A stretch of DNA of 64,000 bases from an uncultured Parafilimonas sp. (GCA_903882935.1 CAIRZB010000072.1:1-64000); one strand, 5' to 3'; counted from the stretch's first letter, positions 46,201 through 56,096 are shown. Notes: a model not told the origin generated them from the sequence alone. Numbers and translations are program-made.

Positions 46201-47463
46201 TCAGTTGCTTTGTGGCGTTTGCCAAAAATAAGCCGGGTTATTGGTAAAATAGTCTGTAGTGGCGGCTTTGTTGTTAGGGTTTACCCATTCGGCTTTGGTA
46301 GGCTGTTTAAAATAATCAAGTGGCAACAGGTTTATATACTCAATCTTCTTACCCGCTGCCACAGTTTCCAAATCAAACTCACTGTTTGCAGGGCATTGTA
46401 GCCTGTATAAGTTTTTGGCCATATAGTAAAACAGGTAATACGCTTTGGTTTCGCTTACTTTATGGTTCCAATTTGCATCGGGACTAATAATAAGCGGCTG
46501 GTCGTTAATTATCCGCTCGCGCACCTCCTCTATGCTTAATAGCTCACCATTTTCGTTCATTACGTAGCTGTCAAAGGTGGGGTCAATCCATAGCCACTTT
46601 TTTAGCGAAGGTGCATATACCATGTTAATCACATGGCAGTCGTTATCAACCCCCAGGCTGTCCTTCGGCAGGCAAGTAACAAACCGGCTTTTAAAGCCGA
46701 TGGACAAATAACATTCATTCAATACCGTTGCAAGCCCACGGCAATTAAGCCCCCTGCCCTCTTTTTTACAAACAGCCAGCATGCTTATAGCGTTTTTAAC
46801 TGCGGGGTTCTCATGGTTGCCGTCATGCGGCACCATGTTATGCAGCCAGTGCATTAGGTTTAATATTTTGGAAACATCGCTGCCCGCACCTGCGATGGAA
46901 TCCAAATTAAATACTTTTCGTAGGGCCACCAGGTTGGGGTTATCAGAAGTTTGGTAGTTAAATGCCGGAAGAGGTCTTTTATCATCGGGGTTGTATACCG
47001 ATGCTTTTTTTATGATGTAAAGATAGTCGCCGGTTTCACGCAGTGGTTGAACAAGCGCTTTAAACAAATCGTCATCGTGCAACGACACCAAATCATTATC
47101 CGCCAGTATGTGCGAGTAATTGTTATAGCCTGTTTTAATGGCTTTGCTTAAGTATTCCAATGCTGCGCTTTTATCATTCAACAACGCATAGGTGCAGCTT
47201 AGGTTATAGTATACATTGGCCAAATACCCTTTATACATTTTCCTCTTTGCACTGTCCAAGCTATTATAACGGCGCATAAATTCATCCAGCAAAATAGGGC
47301 ATGCCTTAACATCCCGCTGGTTATATGCGTTTATAAAAAGACTGTCCTGCCGGTTGGCAAAAGTTACAAAATTGGTGCCGGTTGTTATTTGCGAATTAGA
47401 AACCACAGCATCTAATAGTAGGGTACCAATAATAATAGCATTGCAAAAAATAAGTTTGCCCAT
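46201..47463 (-). CDS. Exported transglutaminase-like protein
   Basis: A 420-residue protein with an N-terminal signal sequence and a helical region that recalls tetratricopeptide repeats (AKRKMYKGYLANVYYNLSCT, SAALEYLSKAIKTGYNN). The transglutaminase-like core follows: C241 (RGLNCRGLATVL), H277 (NDCHVINMVYAP) and D294 (WLWIDPTFDS), the Cys-His-Asp triad of the superfamily. Members hydrolyse or cross-link peptides and isopeptides; the substrate is unknown. It is the first gene of an operon with the kinase and regulator (1 bp gap), so it may report envelope or peptidoglycan status. Confidence 0.85.
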   Translation of the reverse strand: MGKLIFCNAIIIGTLLLDAVVSNSQITTGTNFVTFANRQDSLFINAYNQRDVKACPILLDEFMRRYNSLDSAKRKMYKGYLANVYYNLSCTYALLNDKSAALEYLSKAIKTGYNNYSHILADNDLVSLHDDDLFKALVQPLRETGDYLYIIKKASVYNPDDKRPLPAFNYQTSDNPNLVALRKVFNLDSIAGAGSDVSKILNLMHWLHNMVPHDGNHENPAVKNAISMLAVCKKEGRGLNCRGLATVLNECYLSIGFKSRFVTCLPKDSLGVDNDCHVINMVYAPSLKKWLWIDPTFDSYVMNENGELLSIEEVRERIINDQPLIISPDANWNHKVSETKAYYLFYYMAKNLYRLQCPANSEFDLETVAAGKKIEYINLLPLDYFKQPTKAEWVNPNNKAATTDYFTNNPAYFWQTPQSN

Positions 47464-47680
47464 GTTTAACGGTTAATTTGTTTTGAAGTATTGTATTAGG
47501 CAAACTTCTATAATAGTGCAATAGGCAATGGGGCTGGTTGAGAATTTGGAAGGCTTGGGTGTGAATTGAGTATGCTAGTGTAAATAATAGGTTGGTATTT
47601 CAGCAGGAGGATTTTTTATTTACAGATTCCCTATGATAAAAAACAGGACGTTAAATGGGCGGACGCTTTTTGTTAACACG

Positions 47681-48541
47681 CTATAATTTAAATAAAGAAG
47701 CTTTTACTTCTTCCACGAAAGCAACAGTTACATCTGCCACTTGGGCTATTCTTTCAATAGAAAAATCAGTTTGCCCGAAGGACTCCTATGGAGGGTCAAC
47801 AGGCTTTTTACAAAAGTGAAGTTTTTTTCAGTTTCCTTTATTTCCATCCCTTCTTTTCTAAACCTTTGTGCCAAAAATTGTTCAATCCCCATGGTTGCAT
47901 TTTTATTAGTTAACAAATTAATTTCTAAGTCAAAGTAGACGTTCATTTCCGGATTGTCAAAATTTACATAGTACTGTATAAAGCACAAAATGGCGCGGAT
48001 TTTATTGCCGGGTATCTGCTTTTGCAACAAATCCTTAAAGAGTTGTTTTTTAAGTGTTAACAATTCATCATGTGCTATATTACCTTTTTGCAAAGCAAGC
48101 AGCGCAGTTAGAATTACTATTGCAAAGGGATTGTCACTTTTTCTCAATTCGCCTTCCTGTTGGTCAATAACCTTATAGTTTTGTACTTGAAATTATTTTC
48201 AGTACCCATAAAACTGTAATTGTAGCTTGATGGCCTGAATCTTTTATGGGTGTCTGTAAAAATAGCAATACAGGTTACTGGCTTATTGTAGCGATTTAAT
48301 ATGCGGGAAAAATAGGTGAACATCTTTTTCCCAAAGTAAATGTCTCTATAACCCTGTACCTCAACATGTACAAGAATACACTCTTTTTTACCCGGTACCC
48401 CCATCCCCTAAAGGGGTTTAACGAAACCGGGTTAGATATTTTTGGGGAGTAAAGGTTATTGATAGCTGGCATTGCCCCCTTTAGGGGATGGGGGCACACA
48501 TCTTCAAGGATTGCTTTCCAAAGGCCGCCATCGCGTTTCAT
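47681..48541 (-). pseudogene. Rpn-family nuclease/putative transposase, disrupted
   Basis: Pieces of one PD-(D/E)XK-type Rpn protein lie in different frames. In order: MKRDGGLWKAILEDV (from 48541); a 97-bp inverted-repeat element (48494-48398) in place of the next part; CILVHVEVQGYRDIYFGKK and TCIAIFTDTHKRFRP, with the family IEVQ-type catalytic motif; then a frameshift near 48155; NPFAIVILTALLALQKG and AQRFRKEGMEIKE; a second break near 47755; and TDFSIERIAQVADVTVAFVE to the stop at 47681. At least three lesions make it nonfunctional. The Rpn family promotes RecA-independent recombination in E. coli and is commonly repeated in Bacteroidota genomes. Confidence 0.8.
48398..48494. mobile_element. 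97-bp inverted-repeat element inside the Rpn pseudogene
   Basis: The ends are exact complements: CCCCCATCCCCTAAAGGGG at 48398-48416 and CCCCTTTAGGGGATGGGGG at 48476-48494 (same strand as written), around a ~60-bp A/T-rich centre. No target duplication is evident. A diverged relative lies at 20681-20833. The size and structure fit a non-autonomous miniature element or REP-like palindrome. Confidence 0.65.
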
Positions 48542-48677
48542 GGCTGTGAGATATTCAATAAATAGGTAGGCTTTGATTATTTTTCAACAATTGGCAACTT
48601 ACAATACCTCTCAGCTTTACAACCACCCTTCCATTATTCTAACTTTGGTAACAACAAAAAAACCGCCACAGTACCCC

Positions 48678-49862
48678 CTACTCCTCAAACTTTGTGGTAT
48701 CCCGGCTGTTGTTAAAGATGGTGCGCATGTTTTTAGCAGCGAAAATGTTGGCGTTTTGTTTATTACCAAGCACTATTATGGTGGCCTCCTGCTGCACCAA
48801 TCGGGTAAAAGTATTGTTTTCGCCATGCCATTTGCCGTTGTGGTACACTACGGTATCGCCATTGCCAAGGTATAAATGCCAGGCAAGCCCGTAGTTACGC
48901 AAACCTCGGTGTTCGTTGCTTTGGGGTTTAAACGCTAACTGCAATGTGGCAGCTTTTACAAACGTATGCTGGTACAAAGCCTTATCCCACAAAAAAAGGT
49001 CGCGTACAGTGCTGTAAATATTTTTATCGCCATATGTACAGTCCAAGTGGTCCATAGGGTATGGGCGGTTGCCAATATACGTAGGCACATAATTTGGCGT
49101 ATCGGCCGAACTAAAAACGTATGTATTTTTTAGCCCTAAAGGTATAAACACACTGTCTTTCATATACTGCGGGTAGGGTTGGTGCGTTATTTGCTCAATC
49201 ACCAACGCCAGCAGCATAAAATTGGTGTTGTTATAGTGGTAACTGCGGCCCGGCATGTATTCAATCTTTGGTTTGTGCAAGGCCATATAGTCTACAACCT
49301 GCAAGTTGGTAGCCCGTTGCTTTTTGTTCCAAAAACTGTCCATAAAATTCAAATAATTGGGTAAACCGCTGCGGTGGCTCAACAACATTTTTAGGGTAAC
49401 GCCATGGTATGGCAGTTTGGGAAAATATTTCAACAAGTCATCATCCAACGACAAACGGCCCTGCTCCCAAAGCTTAAGGATAGTCATGCCGGTAAACGTT
49501 TTTGATATGGATGCCAAGTGGAAGGGGGTTACGGGTGTTACAGGCTCTTTTGTTTTAAAATTGATATAGCCTTTATAATCCTCAAAAACAATTTCACCAT
49601 TTTTGGCCACCAAAATAGCCCCGTTGAAACCGGTGGCCACCAAATGTTTTTTATAATATTCTTCTACGATATTCCTATAATTTTCAACTTCAGGCAACGA
49701 TAATTCGGAAAAAGTGAAATCGGGTGCGTACAGCTCCGATGAGTCGGATGATAACGCCGTTGGCGTTTGCTTAGAGGGAGTTTGGCCACAACCTGTTGCC
49801 ACAAAACAAATAATAAATACAAATAATAAGTGTTGCACTATAAATATTCTTGGTATTCGCAT
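48678..49862 (-). CDS. Serine hydrolase, beta-lactamase/AmpC-like family lipoprotein
   Basis: A 394-residue exported protein of the serine beta-lactamase/penicillin-binding fold. The start is the ATG at 49862 (the ATG at 49871 is 3 residues longer). A lipoprotein signal (VATGC, Cys25) is followed by a spacer and the catalytic motifs SISK (S118, K121), YNN (210-212) and HNG (WHGENN region, in the KTG position). HNG in place of KTG is common in esterases and peptidases of this family, so beta-lactam resistance should not be assumed; cell wall peptide or ester hydrolysis is likelier. Confidence 0.87.
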   Translation of the reverse strand: MRIPRIFIVQHLLFVFIICFVATGCGQTPSKQTPTALSSDSSELYAPDFTFSELSLPEVENYRNIVEEYYKKHLVATGFNGAILVAKNGEIVFEDYKGYINFKTKEPVTPVTPFHLASISKTFTGMTILKLWEQGRLSLDDDLLKYFPKLPYHGVTLKMLLSHRSGLPNYLNFMDSFWNKKQRATNLQVVDYMALHKPKIEYMPGRSYHYNNTNFMLLALVIEQITHQPYPQYMKDSVFIPLGLKNTYVFSSADTPNYVPTYIGNRPYPMDHLDCTYGDKNIYSTVRDLFLWDKALYQHTFVKAATLQLAFKPQSNEHRGLRNYGLAWHLYLGNGDTVVYHNGKWHGENNTFTRLVQQEATIIVLGNKQNANIFAAKNMRTIFNNSRDTTKFEE

Positions 49863-50140
49863 CGGTGGCAAAAATAAGGCATCAAGGCCAAATTTGGTAA
49901 CCCATGGTTACCCTTTAGCCTATAAATAGCAGTAAAAAGGGTTTGAAAGAATGTGCGCGTGCCCATTGCGAATTATTAATGCATGTATATTGCTGCTTTT
50001 ACCAAAGTGATAGGTGGCTGATTGATAAGCGTTGTGCATTAATGAATTACTTTTTAATCTCGGTAAAAAGCAGCGTGAACGAACGCTTTGGGTAGAAACC
50101 ACAACCTATGTTGCCAGAGAAAAATCGTTGCAGACAAATA

Positions 50141-50992
50141 TTAATCCGCAGGTTGTTGAATTTGCTGAGTGCCACTTTGCCCGTTGCTTGGCAAGCCGCT
50201 GCGGGCCAACAAATCTTCCACTACTTTTTCCTTTTGTTTTAGCCCCGTGGTAAGTTTATCCCAAGCCAAACCAAAGTTTTTTTGCACATCTATATCCTGT
50301 GAAAGATATATTTGCTTTTGCGCAAACACATCCTTAATAATTTCCCAATCGTGCCATTGCCCAATTTGTTCCTGCAATTTGTTGTAATAAGGAAAAATGG
50401 GGTCATCGTTGTCGCTTTCATGCTTCAGCCAGTTGTAGGCATAAATTCTTTGCTTGATTAACTTTCGTAATTCGTGCCAGTCTGAACAAATTAGGTTACG
50501 CCTGCACATTTTAGCAACTTTGGCATTCAATTCCACAAAATATTGCTCGGCTAAAATCTCGTTGGTGCTGTGTACAAAATTGCTGGTGTAGTCTATCACC
50601 TCTTTCAGGTCGCTTTTGTGGGTACCGGCATGATGCCTGAACCGCTGTATCATAATTTCCAGCTTTTCAGCAGAAAAATAGGCTTTTTCTATGGCGGTAA
50701 ATTGGTTTTTCTGCAACCATTGTTGCAATATTTGGTATTCGCGTATCTCGCCCGCTTCTTCAAAAATGGCTCTGAGTAAGTGTTCGGGCTTTTTTATCTT
50801 TTGCTTGGGGTAAACGTTGCGGAGGAATTTAATGACGGAGCGCAGCTTTTTCATTTCCACCCTAAAGTCGTGCAACGACACATCATCGCCATTCAGCTCA
50901 AATTCATGTAGGCTGTTAAACAGGTTTTTAACCCTTTGCCCAAAGTATTTTTCCAGTGGCGTTTGCATGGTAAAACTATTAACAGCGGCCAT
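50141..50992 (-). CDS. CHAD domain protein
   Basis: CHAD domains are helical, histidine-rich units that bind inorganic polyphosphate. From the ATG at 50992 the product has 283 residues (a TTG at 51007 is not needed). The domain spans most of the protein: VSLHDFRVEMKKLRSVIKFL near the N-terminus, EIREYQILQQWLQK, and the second half HELRKLIKQRIYAYNWLKHE with QIGQWHDWEIIKDVF. The basic lysine/arginine helices are the expected polyphosphate contacts. It begins 7 bp after the SDR gene stop on the same strand, so the two are an operon. Confidence 0.85.
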   Translation of the reverse strand: MAAVNSFTMQTPLEKYFGQRVKNLFNSLHEFELNGDDVSLHDFRVEMKKLRSVIKFLRNVYPKQKIKKPEHLLRAIFEEAGEIREYQILQQWLQKNQFTAIEKAYFSAEKLEIMIQRFRHHAGTHKSDLKEVIDYTSNFVHSTNEILAEQYFVELNAKVAKMCRRNLICSDWHELRKLIKQRIYAYNWLKHESDNDDPIFPYYNKLQEQIGQWHDWEIIKDVFAQKQIYLSQDIDVQKNFGLAWDKLTTGLKQKEKVVEDLLARSGLPSNGQSGTQQIQQPAD

Positions 50993-50999
50993 TTTTTGG

Positions 51000-51887
51000 T
51001 TATGCAAAAGTATTCAGTACGCCTTGTTCAAAACTAACCGGGGCATAGCCGAGGTGTTCCTTCGCCTTTTGTATGTAAAGCCCCGAACGTTTTGCACGCC
51101 TTACAGGCTCAGGAAATGTTTCGGACGTTACATTTTCTATCAAAGTTTCATCCAAGCCCAAAACCCTTGCTGTGGCAACCGCCATTTGGTACGGGGAAAG
51201 CACATCTTTTCCTGCAAGGTGGTAAGCCCCTGTTTTGTGCCCTTCCATAATTTTTTCAATCCCATTGCAAATATCCGTTACAAAAGTTGGGGTGCGTTGT
51301 TGGTCGCTCACCACCTTAATGGGCTTTTTTTGTTCCAGGTTATTTTTTACCCAATGCAAAAAACTTGGCCTTAAACCCGGCCAAACCTGGCCATATATAA
51401 ACACCGGCCTTACAATAGCATTATCAACCCCACTGCCAACCACTAGTTCTTCGGCCAGCAGTTTGCTTTGCCCGTAAAAATTTAATGGCCCAGTAGGGTT
51501 ATCTTCTTTATGGGGGCCGTTTTCACCAAAAACAAAATCCGTAGAAACATAAATAAACAAACTCCCGGGCAGGCCTGCCAATTTAAACGGTTTTAGCAAG
51601 TTGCCAGTTGCCTCCACATTTTGTAACAAACATGCCTCTCTGTTGTTTTCACAATCGTCGGGCTTGCTGTTTGCAGCTGTGTGTATTATAATGTTTGGCT
51701 TTACCGCGGTAACTAGTGCACCAACTGCTGTAGCATCGGTAAGGTCAAGCGGGTGATAAACAAAATTAACATCCTGCGGAATTCGGCAATCTCCCCTGCT
51801 GGTGGCAGAGACATTGTATTTGTCCGACAGATGTTTTACCAAATGCTGCCCCAAAAAGCCGTTGGCACCCGTAACCAATATATTCAT
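51000..51887 (-). CDS. Short-chain dehydrogenase / dTDP-4-dehydrorhamnose reductase-like protein
   Basis: A 295-residue NAD(P)-binding oxidoreductase of the extended SDR family. The Rossmann motif TGANGFLG (6-13), the YGQSK pair (Y138, K142), the VSTDFVFGENG segment and RPVFIYGQVWPG match RfbD/RmlD-like reductases that make deoxysugars for polysaccharides. No other rml genes are near, so a rhamnose role is uncertain and sugar-nucleotide reduction is the broad guess. It is followed closely by the CHAD gene. Confidence 0.85.
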   Translation of the reverse strand: MNILVTGANGFLGQHLVKHLSDKYNVSATSRGDCRIPQDVNFVYHPLDLTDATAVGALVTAVKPNIIIHTAANSKPDDCENNREACLLQNVEATGNLLKPFKLAGLPGSLFIYVSTDFVFGENGPHKEDNPTGPLNFYGQSKLLAEELVVGSGVDNAIVRPVFIYGQVWPGLRPSFLHWVKNNLEQKKPIKVVSDQQRTPTFVTDICNGIEKIMEGHKTGAYHLAGKDVLSPYQMAVATARVLGLDETLIENVTSETFPEPVRRAKRSGLYIQKAKEHLGYAPVSFEQGVLNTFA

Positions 51888-51946
51888 GCCAGCAATTTAT
51901 GAAGCCCTTGTTAATTTTTAATAATTAATGTAAAATTTACAAATTA

Positions 51947-52534
51947 TTAATACTCCTCCTCCCCTATAATGCCCTCTTCTTCGTCTGAAACCGCTTCTTC
52001 TGTCTCGTCATTTTCGTCACCGTCACCTGCACCACCTTCGCGGCCAAAGCCCTCAGCGCCCTTGCTTAGGTCGTATTTCTCTTCAATATCAACAAGCTTG
52101 TCGCCCAGAAGGCTTCGTGTGCCATATTGCTGTGGCCCTATGCCTTCGGTGCGCGTAACGGCCGGGTAAGTTACCTTGCTGCTTTCTTCTTTGCTAACAT
52201 TTATCAGCTCTACCAAAAACGTCCAGTTTTTGTTAAAATCGTACGTGTAAATAAATTTTTGGTTGGTGTCAAATATTTCGGTGCGGATGATTGTTTCTGC
52301 CATAAGCAACGGTGCTGCTTTATATGGCTTATCATATAATTCCAAGGTTATCTCCCTGCCGCGCTGCCAATTGTCGTTGCTGCGGTAAAAAGTAGCCTGG
52401 TGCCTGCTGTCAAACTCGTAAGCCTTTAGGATGGTAAGGTGAAGATCCCTGAAGTTTTGTGAATGTTTTATCGCAACATCCCTGTAAACGGCATCGTCCT
52501 CTTCAAAATAAACACGGAATTTTAATATAGCCAT
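51947..52534 (-). CDS. pRiA4b ORF-3-like protein with acidic tail
   Basis: A 195-residue protein of the plasmid pRiA4b ORF-3 / IS1096 passenger (TnpR-like) family: LKFRVYFEEDDAVYRDVAIK, FRDLHLTILKAYEFDSRHQA, FIYTYDFNKNWTFLVELINV and YPAVTRTEGIGPQQYG. The last 40 residues are a glycine- and glutamate-rich tail (ENDETEEAVSDEEEG) that is probably disordered. Despite the family name, no transposon ends or resolvase partner lie nearby, and the protein is common as a chromosomal gene in Bacteroidota. The function is unknown. Confidence 0.8.
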   Translation of the reverse strand: MAILKFRVYFEEDDAVYRDVAIKHSQNFRDLHLTILKAYEFDSRHQATFYRSNDNWQRGREITLELYDKPYKAAPLLMAETIIRTEIFDTNQKFIYTYDFNKNWTFLVELINVSKEESSKVTYPAVTRTEGIGPQQYGTRSLLGDKLVDIEEKYDLSKGAEGFGREGGAGDGDENDETEEAVSDEEEGIIGEEEY

Positions 52535-52676
52535 TCGGTTTTTTGTTTTTGTTGTTTCAATAACCCGGTATTTGAGTACAAAAAGCGCAAATAGCCAACG
52601 CTCCTATAATTGTGCCGAAATTGCCACCCGCAAAAACCCGTACCTGTTTTTTGAAACTAATTTGCAAAATTAAGGT

Positions 52677-54095
52677 TTATTCCTTTGGCAACAAGCCCAG
52701 TGCCGCTGCTTTTTGTAGCATGTAGGTGCGGGCTGCTTCAAAATCGTTTGGTATTATGCCATCCAAAATAGCTTCGCGTATGGCGTCTTTTATCAATCCC
52801 ACATTTCTTCCGGGCGTTAACCCAAAGGTATCCATTATCATATCGCCGGTTATGGGCGGCTGCCAATTGCGCAGGCTGTCTTTCTCCTCCACCTCTTTCA
52901 TCCGCTGTTTTACCAACTCAAAATTTTGCAGGTAGCGCCGTACCTTAAACTTGTTTTTGCTGGTGATGTCGGCCTCGCAAAGCATCATAAGGCCGTCAAT
53001 GTCTTCGCCTGCCTCAAACAGCAGGCGACGCACTGCACTGTCGGTAATGTTTTCCTTGGTAAGGCTTATGGGCCGCAAATGCAGCTCTACCAGTTTTTGC
53101 ACCAGTTTCATTTTCTCGTTTTGGGGCAGCTTTAGCTTAGCAAATATTTTGGGCACCATGCGTGCGCCAACTGCTTCGTGGCCATGAAAAGTCCAGCCGT
53201 GGCCTTCTTCAAATCTTTTGGTGGGTGGCTTGCCAATATCGTGCAACAAGGCTGCCCAGCGCAGCCAAAGGTCTTTCGTGTTGTTGCAAATATTGTCTAT
53301 CACTTGCAGCGTATGGTAAAAATTATCCTTATGCCCCTTGCCGTCAATATACTCGGCGCCGTGCAGTGCCATCATTTGGGGGAATATTATTTGCAACAGC
53401 CCGCTTTTGCTCAGCAAGTCCCACCCTATGGATGGCGTTTCTGCCAGCATTATTTTGTTCAGCTCATCGGTTATGCGCTCTTGCGATATGATGCGTATCC
53501 GCTCGGCGTTATCTTTAATGGCTTGGAATGTTTTGTCGGTAATGGTAAACTTTAACTGGGTGGCAAAACGTATGGCGCGCATCATGCGCAAGGGGTCGTC
53601 ACTAAATGTTTGTAACGGTTCCAAAGGTGTTTGTATAATACCAGCCGCAATGTCTCTCAACCCGTTAAAGGGGTCAACCAATTGGCCAAAGCCTTCTTGG
53701 TTAAGGCTTATGGCCATCGCGTTTATCGTAAAGTCGCGCCTGTTCTGGTCGTCTTCCAGTGTGCCGGGCTCCACTTCGGGGTTGCGGCTTTCGGTGCGGT
53801 AGCTTTCTTTTCGCGCCCCTACAAATTCAATTTCAAAATCAGCTATTTTTATTTGGGCAGTGCCAAAGTTTTTAAAAAAAGCCACCGTAGGGGCAGGGTT
53901 AAAACGTTCGGCCACTTTATGGGCCAGTGCAATACCATCCCCCAGGCAAACAATGTCGGCATCCTTGGTGGGCCGGCCTATTATTTTGTCGCGCACAAAC
54001 CCGCCAATTAAATAACAAGGCAGGTTTAACCCCGCCGCCACATGCGATATCTTCTTAAAAATAAACAATTCCCTATCCGTGCAATGAATATCCAT
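52677..54095 (-). CDS. cca: tRNA nucleotidyltransferase (CCA-adding) with HD domain
   Basis: This enzyme adds or repairs the 3' CCA of tRNAs, which is needed here because the tRNA-Leu gene at 61702 does not encode CCA. The 472-residue protein has the class II nucleotidyltransferase head ([20 protein letters not shown], with the two metal aspartates in DADIV), the tRNA-neck region ([14 protein letters not shown] and [16 protein letters not shown]) and an HD domain with [19 protein letters not shown]. The C-terminal helices are complete. Bacteroidota enzymes of this kind are often named CCA transferase or poly(A) polymerase. Confidence 0.93.
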   Translation of the reverse strand: MDIHCTDRELFIFKKISHVAAGLNLPCYLIGGFVRDKIIGRPTKDADIVCLGDGIALAHKVAERFNPAPTVAFFKNFGTAQIKIADFEIEFVGARKESYRTESRNPEVEPGTLEDDQNRRDFTINAMAISLNQEGFGQLVDPFNGLRDIAAGIIQTPLEPLQTFSDDPLRMMRAIRFATQLKFTITDKTFQAIKDNAERIRIISQERITDELNKIMLAETPSIGWDLLSKSGLLQIIFPQMMALHGAEYIDGKGHKDNFYHTLQVIDNICNNTKDLWLRWAALLHDIGKPPTKRFEEGHGWTFHGHEAVGARMVPKIFAKLKLPQNEKMKLVQKLVELHLRPISLTKENITDSAVRRLLFEAGEDIDGLMMLCEADITSKNKFKVRRYLQNFELVKQRMKEVEEKDSLRNWQPPITGDMIMDTFGLTPGRNVGLIKDAIREAILDGIIPNDFEAARTYMLQKAAALGLLPKE

Positions 54096-54245
54096 CTTGG
54101 CAAAGATAAGGGCGGGGGCAAATAAGTTGCTATACGCCTGCCATGCTTGCCTGTTTTATACAGGCATAACCAAGGCATGCGGCGTATAAAGTAACTGCGG
54201 GCGGCAGTTTACATTAAACAACGCCAGCAAAGGCCATGCAAACAT

Positions 54246-55562
54246 TTATCCTTCGGCTTTTTTTTGTGACCACCAAAACAGCCGTATTATCTGCCAGCCA
54301 ACTTCAGCGGAAGACAAGGCAAAAATGGCCGACACAGCCATGTAAAGCGACCTGTCGTTTGACATAAAGGCCCCGCTGAGCGCAACTACCAATAAGGTTA
54401 GCGGCAATAATATTACCCCACATAGGGCAGGTACCCCTAACGGGATTTTAAAAGGGCGAAGGGTATGCGGCTCCTTTATACGCAAGGCTACCAAGCTTAT
54501 CAGCTCGAGCAAAAGCCCGGCACCGTACAGCATAACATCCAAAATAATAAGGTCGGTAAAATTTAGGTTTACCATAATGCTAACAATGCTTGCACAAACT
54601 ATTATAGAAACATGGGGCGTATTAAATTTAGGGTGGATTGAATTGAGTTTTGCGGGCAACAACTTATCGTCGGCCATGGCTTTTGGTATACGCGACATAG
54701 ACAGCAACACTGCCGAAAAAATGCCCAACATACTGGCCATACCGCCAACTGCCAGCAGCACCCCCAGCCAAGTGCCACCAATTAATGCACCCACTGCTGG
54801 AAAGCCGTTTTCCTTCAACGTGTTAAAATCAATACCCGACTGCTGGGTGGTGTAAATGGCCAGCCCGTACAAAACAAACACCAAGCAAAAAGTTATGGCT
54901 ATTGCTATAAGGTAACTTCGTATGGGCTTGTCTACTTCTTCGGCATAGGTGGTGGCATTATCCCAACCCAAAAAATTCCACATAACGGTATATAAGGCCA
55001 TACCAGTTGTGGGCAACGTGGCACCTTTTAAAGAAAAATGCGGTAATTCAAGCGGCGCGTTGTGGTGCATCAACAACTTAACAAACATAATAATAAACGG
55101 CACAATAACCGCTGCACCCAATAACACCGAGGTTTTGCCTACCCGGGTAATACCCAAAATATTAAGCGTTGCGCCAAACCAAACAATGGCAAGGCAAACA
55201 GGCACTTTGTAAGCCGCAATGGCTGGGTAAAAAAAAGCGGCGTATTGCACAAATAGCACTGGGTATATGGCAAGGTCTACAAACGTGTACAGCCAGGTCC
55301 ACCAACCTTCGTAAAAAGCCCAACGCTGGCCCAATGCGCGTTTTACCCATTGGTAATAGCCACCTGTAACAGGCATCATGCTGTTAAGCTCAAGTACCAT
55401 AAAGATGGATGGCACATCCCACAAAAAAGGTGTAACCATAACCAATAACAATGCACTGTTGGCACCGGCAAAACTTAAAAGAGGCTCTAAGCCATAGGGG
55501 CCGCCCGATACCGTTAAAAATATTACAGCAGCCAGTTGCAGCGGTCGTAGCCTTTTTGACAT
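54246..55562 (-). CDS. APC-superfamily amino acid permease
   Basis: A 438-residue transporter with about 12 hydrophobic helices. Family features: VIFLTVSGGPYGLEPLLSFAG with the helix 1 GxG break, MMPVTGGYYQWVKRALGQRW in helix 2-3, WTWLYTFVDLAIYPVLF, LTFSLVF-like helix pairs and MSRIPKAMADDKLLPAKLNS. These are typical of the APC amino acid-polyamine-organocation family (LAT/YhdG-like). The substrate is not deducible. It stands alone between the cca gene and kup. Confidence 0.9.
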   Translation of the reverse strand: MSKRLRPLQLAAVIFLTVSGGPYGLEPLLSFAGANSALLLVMVTPFLWDVPSIFMVLELNSMMPVTGGYYQWVKRALGQRWAFYEGWWTWLYTFVDLAIYPVLFVQYAAFFYPAIAAYKVPVCLAIVWFGATLNILGITRVGKTSVLLGAAVIVPFIIMFVKLLMHHNAPLELPHFSLKGATLPTTGMALYTVMWNFLGWDNATTYAEEVDKPIRSYLIAIAITFCLVFVLYGLAIYTTQQSGIDFNTLKENGFPAVGALIGGTWLGVLLAVGGMASMLGIFSAVLLSMSRIPKAMADDKLLPAKLNSIHPKFNTPHVSIIVCASIVSIMVNLNFTDLIILDVMLYGAGLLLELISLVALRIKEPHTLRPFKIPLGVPALCGVILLPLTLLVVALSGAFMSNDRSLYMAVSAIFALSSAEVGWQIIRLFWWSQKKAEG

Positions 55563-56096
55563 TTATAAGTAAACGTAATATTGGTTTTTGTAAAAATGTT
55601 TGTTGTGTAAATTTAACAGTACTGCTAATACAGTAGGCAAATATATTTTGTAGTTTGGTTGCGGTGCCCAAACGCTAATACCTACAATAACACAATAAGT
55701 AGTCGCTAACAGCACCAAACACCTGTTTTTGCTTGCCAAACCAGTAAAATATTTTTGCAACAATACTGCAAAGTTTCGTGCAACCAAAAATCACCCCAAC
55801 GGCCAAATGTTTAAACTTTGTTAACCAATTTTTTCAAATAATTAAAAATAGCTTAAATCGCAAAAAACAGCCCCTACTACTAACGTTAGTTAATATAAAT
55901 AATTATTAACGAATTATTAATAGCGATAGTTTTGTTGCAAACTTTTAAAATATACCACTGTACCAACGCCCAAAGCAGGGTGCAGTTTCTTGTATTTTTT
56001 TAGCTTTTAGGAAAGTAAAAATTTCGTTTAACGATGCCTGCCGTTTAACTGGTAATTGAGTTTACCGGGATAAAGTTTTTACTCAACCATAATAAA
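55563..56096. other. Intergenic region between APC permease and kup
   Basis: A 534-bp, strongly A/T-rich divergent spacer. Small open frames (for example 55563-55787 minus) have no support. It must carry the kup promoter and the permease promoter. I looked for a ydaO-type riboswitch, known for potassium genes elsewhere, and saw no matching core. Confidence 0.45.

Noticed and set aside
49920-50102. 60-codon minus-strand frame upstream of the serine hydrolase
   Set aside because: No recognisable features; likely chance in the promoter region.
51947-52534. pRiA4b ORF-3-like gene considered as a mobile element remnant
   Set aside because: No inverted ends or transposase partner nearby; this family is a normal chromosomal gene in Bacteroidota.
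55563-55787. 74-codon minus-strand frame upstream of the APC permease
   Set aside because: Hydrophobic but overlaps the presumed promoter region of the permease and has no start context.
55563-56096. ydaO-type riboswitch before kup
   Set aside because: No matching conserved core was seen in the spacer.
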